Assembly: GCA_963533935.1 (NCBI GenBank)
Contig: CAUSQL010000046.1
Coordinates: forward strand, 1 to 11,029
DNA: 11,029 nucleotides
Direction of reading: 5' to 3'
DNA from: CAUSKK01 sp963533935
Lineage (GTDB): Bacteria; Pseudomonadota; Gammaproteobacteria; Cardiobacteriales; Cardiobacteriaceae
Below, one piece after another: positions 7,049 to 11,029 of this stretch. The position numbers were made by a program, and so were the translations under genes. Numbering within the stretch: position 1 is the stretch's first letter; every line of letters begins with the position of its first letter. Under the pieces are notes generated by a model, which saw only the letters and a list, made by a program, of their open reading frames with translations, was not told the origin of the DNA and made no database searches.

Positions 7049-7115
7049 TATACAAACAAAGGGGCGCTTCCTCTGTATGTATTAAGAGCTTTAATACATA
7101 CAGGGAGAGCGCCCC
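7049..7115. repeat. repeat unit and inverted partner forming a 55-base hairpin
   Basis: A plus-strand unit (7049-7084: TATACAAACAAAGGGG..., ending TGTATGTATTA) meets the tail of the long copy on the other strand. Bases 7061-7085 pair with 7091-7115. The inner 13 pairs are perfect (CTGTATGTATTAA / TTAATACATACAG), the outer eight are perfect (GGGGCGCT / AGCGCCCC), and the four between include one mismatch and two G-T wobbles. The loop is GAGCT. The same unit type occurs at 956-1036 on the other side of the giant gene. Confidence 0.8.
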
Positions 7116-7172
7116 GCGCCTGAGCGCTAGCGACTGGCGAAGCCAGCGACTGAAGGGAAAAGAACCGCCCCA
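7091..7172 (-). repeat. long repeat copy, right flank of the giant gene
   Basis: Read on the minus strand this is the same unit as 1053-1133: GGGGCGGTTCTT, the CTGGC-TTC-GCCAG hairpin, the CGCTAGCGCTCAGGCGC block and the tail CCTGTATGTATTA. It shows roughly seven or eight substitutions over about 79 bases. The two copies are inverted relative to each other and enclose the giant gene alone. Confidence 0.8.
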
Positions 7173-7201
7173 CGCCGGTAAATTAGGGGTTTATGACCGG
7201 T

Positions 7202-7230
7202 CTAGCTCCAATATCTATCGATTTATTGTC
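7202..7230 (-). pseudogene. possible duplicated tail of ulaD
   Basis: On the minus strand, just past the ulaD stop, ATC-GAT-AGA-TAT-TGG-AGC-TAG encodes IDRYWS-stop, closely echoing the real end IDKYWR-stop at 7253-7233. The two share 16 of 21 bases at an offset of 31 bp, and the second is out of frame with ulaD. It could be a scar of recombination with another ulaD allele. The match is short, so chance is not excluded. Confidence 0.4.
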
Positions 7231-7232
7231 GC

Positions 7233-7910
7233 TCAGCGCCAATATTTATCAATTTCTTCCCGCAAAGCCCCGGCGGTGGCCGGCCCCTGCTCGCCCACCA
7301 GCGCCCGGCCGGCGATAAACACCTTCGCGTTGGCAATGTCCTTAAACAGATGAATCTGCTCGGGCACAATGCCGCCGGTGATGGACAGCTCCAAACCTAG
7401 CCCGGCCAGCCCCTGCATCTTCTCGATGTCTTCGGGAGTCCAGCCCTTGCCGGCCAGCTCCGCGTCCCGGGAACGGTGGAATATGGCCTGTTTAATGCCC
7501 AAATCCACCCAGCGGCGGCCGTCCTCCAACGTCCAGTTGCCGTAAATCTCAATCTGGATTTCCCTTTTAATCCGCTGCTCCGGCCGGCTGCGGTTAATCT
7601 CTTCCGCCACCTTCTGCGCTGCCGCCATGGTCGCCGGGTGGGCCGCCGCTGACACCGTCAGCCAGTCGGCACCGGCCTCGAAGGCCATGCGCGCCAGGAT
7701 TTCGCCGGCGTCGGTGGTCTTTAAATCACAGACCAGAATGTGCTGCGGGTGCAGGGCGCGCAACACCCGCACCGCCTTCATGCCCTCGGCGCAGGCGAGA
7801 ATGGTGCCCACCTCGATGATGTCCACCAGCGGCGCTGCCTGCTGGGCGTCGGCCACCGCCTTTTCCAAACTCAATGAATCCAGCGCAATCTGCAACAATG
7901 GTTTTGCCAT
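7233..7910 (-). CDS. ulaD: 3-keto-L-gulonate-6-phosphate decarboxylase
   Basis: 225 residues of the OMP-decarboxylase-suprafamily TIM barrel. The enzyme decarboxylates 3-keto-L-gulonate 6-phosphate to L-xylulose 5-phosphate, in the cytoplasm, with Mg2+. The E. coli UlaD active-site residues appear at the same numbers in the first part: Asp11, Glu33, Asp62, Lys64 and Asp67 (in VCDLKTTDAG). The FHRSRD motif supplies His145 and Arg148, shifted by a small insertion around residues 106-118. The phosphate loop is represented by TGGI and FIAGRAL. I start at MAKPLL because a clean AGGAG lies 6 bases upstream. An earlier in-frame ATG at 7943 would place the start inside the preceding hairpin. Last gene of the ula cluster in this window, 42 bp after ulaB and separated from it by a terminator-like stem-loop. 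Strong call; paralogues such as SgbH have the same fold, but the context is ascorbate. Confidence 0.95.
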   Translation of the reverse strand: MAKPLLQIALDSLSLEKAVADAQQAAPLVDIIEVGTILACAEGMKAVRVLRALHPQHILVCDLKTTDAGEILARMAFEAGADWLTVSAAAHPATMAAAQKVAEEINRSRPEQRIKREIQIEIYGNWTLEDGRRWVDLGIKQAIFHRSRDAELAGKGWTPEDIEKMQGLAGLGLELSITGGIVPEQIHLFKDIANAKVFIAGRALVGEQGPATAGALREEIDKYWR

Positions 7911-7926
7911 AAACAACTCCTGAAAT

Positions 7927-7951
7927 AAAAAAAGGGGGAACATTCCCCCTT
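7927..7951 (-). terminator. terminator-like hairpin between ulaB and ulaD
   Basis: Read on the minus strand, immediately after the ulaB stop codon: AAGGGGGAA-TG-TTCCCCCTT (7951-7932), with the T run continuing to 7927 (seven T in all). Eight or nine pairs, five of them G-C, plus the U tract fit an intrinsic terminator. Because ulaD begins 16 bases farther on with its own good ribosome-binding site, the element probably lets only part of the transcripts continue, or stabilises the 3' end of a ulaGCAB message. Confidence 0.85.
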
Positions 7952-7952
7952 G

Positions 7953-8240
7953 TTAGACTAGGCCCGCTTCCTTCAGGCGGGTTTTCGCCTCATCGACGGA
8001 GAGAATGTTCTTCATACCGATGACCTTTACGCCGGCGGCCTCCGCGTCCTTAAACATGTCGATGAAGTTCGCCGAACAGAAGACCACGTCGTACTGCTTG
8101 GCCGTGGATTTACCCTCGGAAATTGAGCAGTGGTGAATGTTCTCCACGTTCACATTTAAATCCTTCAGCGCCTGCTGCACCTTCATCTTCATCATGAGGC
8201 TGGTGCCGGCCCCGTTGGCGCAGGAAACTAAAACTTTCAT
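7953..8240 (-). CDS. ulaB: PTS ascorbate-specific EIIB
   Basis: 95 residues, the usual size for the small soluble lactate/ascorbate-type EIIB. It carries the phosphoryl group from EIIA to ascorbate on EIIC. The phosphocysteine is Cys7 in VSCANGAGTS, a P-loop followed by the MMKMKVQQAL helix as in UlaB. The later segment VKVIGMKNILSVDEAK matches the family's VVGVRNMLS region. It starts 9 bp after ulaA with AAGGAG upstream, so it is co-translated in the same operon. A terminator-like hairpin lies directly after its stop. Confidence 0.95.
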   Translation of the reverse strand: MKVLVSCANGAGTSLMMKMKVQQALKDLNVNVENIHHCSISEGKSTAKQYDVVFCSANFIDMFKDAEAAGVKVIGMKNILSVDEAKTRLKEAGLV

Positions 8241-8249
8241 AAAAACTCC

Positions 8250-9764
8250 TTATTTTTCCGGGAATTGTCGCTTGTACTCCTCATAGTCGCTGACCATTAG
8301 GAAATAGCCCTTGGGATTGCGGTAGTACTCAATTTGCGGCACAACGATAAAGAACAGAATCACTAGCGCGTAGCCGATGTAGTTGAAATTATGCATCAGC
8401 CAGGTGAGGCCCGGCCACAAAATCGCCCAGTCCCACATGCCCAAGTAGCCGGTGTCCAGGCCCACGCTCTGCCCCTGGTACTGAATGATGGCGAAGTGCA
8501 CCACCGCGGCCGTACCCAGCACCTGGCAGATGCCGGAAATCAGCGGCAGCACCAGCGCCGCCTTGTAGCCGCCGTGGCGGTTGGCATAGAGGGCGATGGT
8601 GGCGTTGTCGAAGAACATGGGAATGAAGCCGGCGATGATGATTACCGGACTGCCCAGGGCCAGCAGCAGGAATAGGGCAATGAACTGGCCGATGGCGCCC
8701 ATGAGGAAGCCGATGGTAATGGCGTTCTGTGAACCGAAGCCGTAAACGGCGGCACAGTCCACCGCCGGCACGGCGCCGGGTAGCCACCGGTTGGAAATGC
8801 CCTGGAAGGATTCGGTCAGCTCGGCCACGAAGGTTTTAACCCCCAGTTGCAGCACCGCCAGCCACACGGCAAATTTCATGGCCGTACCGATAACGAAGAA
8901 CAGGAAGCTCTCCTTGCCCGACCAGATGGTTACCGGCGGCTTACCGGCCACCACCTCGTGGGGCGCCTTCAGGTATTCCGGGCCCAAGGCCAGCAGAATT
9001 ACGCCGAAGAACAGGGTCATCAGCACCGTGGTCGCCACCATGTTTTCGTTAAAGATGGACAGCCAGCCGGGCAATTTAACGTCTTCGATTTTCCTGGTCT
9101 CGCCGTCGGCCTGGCGGAAGAATCTCCGCGCCACCCAGCTGAAGAAGGCAATGCCGAACATCTGCTGGTGGCCCACACAGTAGCCGGCCCCGTCGGTCAG
9201 CCGCTGCGAGGGGGCAATGGTGATGTTGGAGCCCACCGCCCAGTAAAGGCCTAGGGCCAGGGACATCATCAGCATCAGGGTGTTGTCGGCCACCTCGGGG
9301 AAGCAGTAGAAGAAGAGCCAGAAGGCCGTGGCCGCCTGCTGCACCTGAATGTGGCCGGTGGTGAAGACCGCCCGCAGCTTGGTGTACTTCTGGAAGCGCA
9401 CGAAGAGCAGGTTCAAGATGAAGGCGATGAGCAGAATAATCATCACCGAGGAGAAGGACTTGCCCAGCTGGGCCAGCCCCTGTTCCACCGCCGTTTGTCC
9501 CCAGTAGGGGTCCATGACCGCCGCCTTCAGATTGAAGCGCTCGGTCAGGCCGTAAAGTATGGGGCGGAAGGTGTTAATCATGCCGGCGGCGGACTCGGAC
9601 AGAATCAGATAGCCCACCGACGCCTTCACAAAGCCGGACAGGGCCTCGTACCACTTCTTCTTCAGCAGGATATAGCCCGCCAGCACCATCAAACCGATGA
9701 AGTACTGGGGCTGGCGCAGAATGTTATTGACGAAAAATTCCCAGGGAACCAGTAAGAAATCCAT
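8250..9764 (-). CDS. ulaA: PTS ascorbate-specific EIIC (permease)
   Basis: 504-residue polytopic inner-membrane protein that moves L-ascorbate into the cell while EIIB phosphorylates it. Family landmarks are recognisable in order: GYILLKKKW near the N-terminus, TTGHIQVQQA, GLYWAVGSNIT, TDGAGYCVGHQQ, LKLPGW-like KLPGWLSIFNENM, FVAELTESFQGIS, PGAVPAVDCAAVYGF and GFIPMFFDNATIALYANRHGG. It is about 40 residues longer than E. coli UlaA, with extra sequence around residues 265-290 and a longer charged C-terminal tail (ending YEEYKRQFPEK). The Shine-Dalgarno TAGGAG overlaps the stop codon of ulaC, and the gap is 8 bp, so translation is probably coupled. Confidence 0.95.
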   Translation of the reverse strand: MDFLLVPWEFFVNNILRQPQYFIGLMVLAGYILLKKKWYEALSGFVKASVGYLILSESAAGMINTFRPILYGLTERFNLKAAVMDPYWGQTAVEQGLAQLGKSFSSVMIILLIAFILNLLFVRFQKYTKLRAVFTTGHIQVQQAATAFWLFFYCFPEVADNTLMLMMSLALGLYWAVGSNITIAPSQRLTDGAGYCVGHQQMFGIAFFSWVARRFFRQADGETRKIEDVKLPGWLSIFNENMVATTVLMTLFFGVILLALGPEYLKAPHEVVAGKPPVTIWSGKESFLFFVIGTAMKFAVWLAVLQLGVKTFVAELTESFQGISNRWLPGAVPAVDCAAVYGFGSQNAITIGFLMGAIGQFIALFLLLALGSPVIIIAGFIPMFFDNATIALYANRHGGYKAALVLPLISGICQVLGTAAVVHFAIIQYQGQSVGLDTGYLGMWDWAILWPGLTWLMHNFNYIGYALVILFFIVVPQIEYYRNPKGYFLMVSDYEEYKRQFPEK

Positions 9765-9772
9765 AGCTACTC

Positions 9773-10231
9773 CTATACCTTATATTTCTGGGCCAGCGCC
9801 TTCAGATCGTCCACGTTCTGGGCCTCCAGCAGGTCGGCGATTAGGGCCTCGTTGTCCAGCATGGTGGCCAGGGCCGCCATGTTTTCCAGATGGGCCTCGT
9901 GATTCTGCGATGCCAGGGTGAAGAACAGCCGCGCGTCCTTTTCCCGGTCCTGCTCGTCGAAGCGCACCGGCTCATTAACCTTCATGAAGGAAATGGCGGT
10001 CTTAAACACGCCGGCGGCGTTCTCCTGGGAGTGGGGCATGGCCACCTCGGGAATAATCACGATGTAGGGGCCGAATTTCTCCACGCAGGCGATGATTTCC
10101 TCCGCGTAGCTGGGATCCACGGTGCCCGTGGCAATGAGGGGTTCACAGCCGCCGCGCACCGCCGCCTTCCAATCGGGAAAGCGGTCCTTGAAGTTCACGT
10201 GGCCCGCATTAATCATTTTGGTTAATAGCAT
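9773..10231 (-). CDS. ulaC: PTS ascorbate-specific EIIA
   Basis: 152 residues, a mannitol/fructose-type EIIA fold of the UlaC branch. It accepts phosphate from HPr and passes it to UlaB. The phosphorylated histidine is His67 in PEVAMPHSQ, at the place of the AMPH motif of E. coli UlaC. The usual GPYIVIIP strand precedes it. Its start follows ulaG by 10 bp with AAGGA upstream. Cytosolic. The C-terminal helices (LENMAALATMLDNEAL, LLEAQNVDDLKAL) are intact, so the gene looks functional. Confidence 0.94.
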   Translation of the reverse strand: MLLTKMINAGHVNFKDRFPDWKAAVRGGCEPLIATGTVDPSYAEEIIACVEKFGPYIVIIPEVAMPHSQENAAGVFKTAISFMKVNEPVRFDEQDREKDARLFFTLASQNHEAHLENMAALATMLDNEALIADLLEAQNVDDLKALAQKYKV

Positions 10232-10241
10232 GGGCTAGTCC

Positions 10242-11029
10242 TTAAAGCATTGATTTAAATTGAATATTTTGCTCGTGCTCGAAGCAGTCGTCGAAGCCCC
10301 GCGGGTGGTGGTATTCCAGCAAATCCTTATCCTGGGGATAAACGTACTTGCCGCCCACTTCCCAGATGAAGGGGTGGAATTTGTACTGCAGCCGGTCCTT
10401 GCGCATGCGCCACAGCTGCAAAATCTCGTCGGTGCTGGCCATGAAGTTGGTCCAGATGTCGTGGTGCACGGGGATAATCACCTTGGCCCGCAGCGCTTCG
10501 GCCATGCGCAGTAAATCTACGGAGGTCATCTTGTCGGCAATGCCCACGGGATTTTCGCCGTAGTTATTGATGGCCACGTCGATGTCGTAGTCCTTACCGT
10601 GCTTGGCGAAATAGATGGAATAGTGGGAATCAGCGCCGTGGTAAATGTTGCCGCCGGGGGTTTTAAACAGGTAATTGACGGCTTTGCGGCCCATTTCCTC
10701 GTCGGAGGGACAGATTCCCTTCAGCTCGTTGTCCGGCGCCCCCTCCACAGGCAGGGTTACCAGGCAGGTGCGGTCGAAGGAGTCCAGGGCGTGAATTTCC
10801 ACGTCCTTCAGCTTAACCACGTCGCCGGGCTTCACGGTGATGCAGCGGTCGGCGGGCACGCCCCAGTCCGTCCACAGCTTGACGCAGTGCCAGGGGCCGA
10901 CGAATTTCACATGGTTCAGCTTCGGATTATTGACGATGGCGGCGGCCACGTTCACGTCGATGTGGTCGCTGTGGTAGTGGGAGGCCAGAATGAAATCCAC
11001 CTCGTTGATGGCGAAGGGGTCCAGCACCA
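10242..11029 (-). CDS. ulaG: L-ascorbate-6-phosphate lactonase, C-terminal part (start outside window)
   Basis: About 262 codons are visible, corresponding to roughly residue 100 to the end of the ~354-residue E. coli UlaG. The frame runs off the right edge. The GTG at 11027-11025 is the internal Val of the conserved VLDPFAI stretch, not a start. The protein is a metallo-beta-lactamase-fold lactonase that opens the ring of L-ascorbate 6-phosphate after import. Metal and active-site motifs visible: SHYHSDHIDV (HxHxDH), VNYLFKTPGG, GADSHYS, NNYGENP and VHHDIW. The C-terminal YHHPRGFDDCF is characteristic of UlaG. First visible gene of the cluster. In E. coli ulaG is divergent from ulaABCDEF, whereas here it leads the same strand. 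Confidence 0.95.
   Translation of the reverse strand, partial: VLDPFAINEVDFILASHYHSDHIDVNVAAAIVNNPKLNHVKFVGPWHCVKLWTDWGVPADRCITVKPGDVVKLKDVEIHALDSFDRTCLVTLPVEGAPDNELKGICPSDEEMGRKAVNYLFKTPGGNIYHGADSHYSIYFAKHGKDYDIDVAINNYGENPVGIADKMTSVDLLRMAEALRAKVIIPVHHDIWTNFMASTDEILQLWRMRKDRLQYKFHPFIWEVGGKYVYPQDKDLLEYHHPRGFDDCFEHEQNIQFKSML

Noticed and set aside
1..11029. Neisseria (GCCGTCTGAA) or Pasteurellaceae (AAGTGCGGT) DNA-uptake words
   Set aside because: None was seen on either strand when reading by eye. This argues mildly against those genera but is not proof, as I could not run a search.

Overview
The window looks like a piece of chromosome from a host-associated Gram-negative proteobacterium. The ascorbate PTS operon, two outer-membrane-type surface proteins (a transferrin-binding-protein-B-like barrel and a giant lipoprotein) and a dispersin-B-like module together suggest a mucosal or oral commensal (Cardiobacteriaceae, Neisseriaceae or Pasteurellaceae type). 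The taxon is inference. By eye I saw neither the Neisseria uptake word GCCGTCTGAA nor the Pasteurellaceae word AAGTGCGGT. The ula operon and the giant gene are GC-rich (about 60%). The gene at the left edge and the intergenic repeats are clearly more AT-rich.

Layout. (1) 1-842, plus strand: 3' part of a TbpB/Slam-dependent-lipoprotein-like gene, beginning in a 12-bp tandem repeat (TVQP) and closed by a strong intrinsic terminator at 864-890. (2) 891-1176: a gene-free stretch packed with short repeats that pair into hairpins. (3) 1177-6933, minus strand: one 1918-residue predicted lipoprotein, convergent with gene 1. It has a lipid anchor, a Pro/Ala/Ser/Thr linker, a parallel beta-helix, a second linker, a second beta-helix, an RTX calcium-binding block and a C-terminal GH20 (dispersin-B-like) module that lacks the catalytic aspartate and stops early. 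(4) 6934-7232: a second gene-free stretch with members of the same repeat family, one an inverted ~80-bp match to the left-hand copy. (5) 7233-11029, minus strand: the L-ascorbate uptake operon ulaG(partial)-ulaC-ulaA-ulaB-ulaD, with 8-10 bp gaps from ulaG to ulaB and a terminator-like hairpin between ulaB and ulaD.

How the genes may work together. The ula genes import ascorbate as ascorbate-6-phosphate (UlaA/B/C), open the lactone (UlaG) and decarboxylate 3-keto-L-gulonate-6-phosphate (UlaD). UlaE and UlaF do not follow ulaD here and would have to be encoded elsewhere. The giant lipoprotein is the most unusual item. Its beta-helices and degenerate hexosaminidase module suggest a surface protein that binds, or once processed, a polysaccharide such as poly-N-acetylglucosamine. 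Long in-frame DNA repeats in its linkers give it the means to lose or gain modules by recombination.
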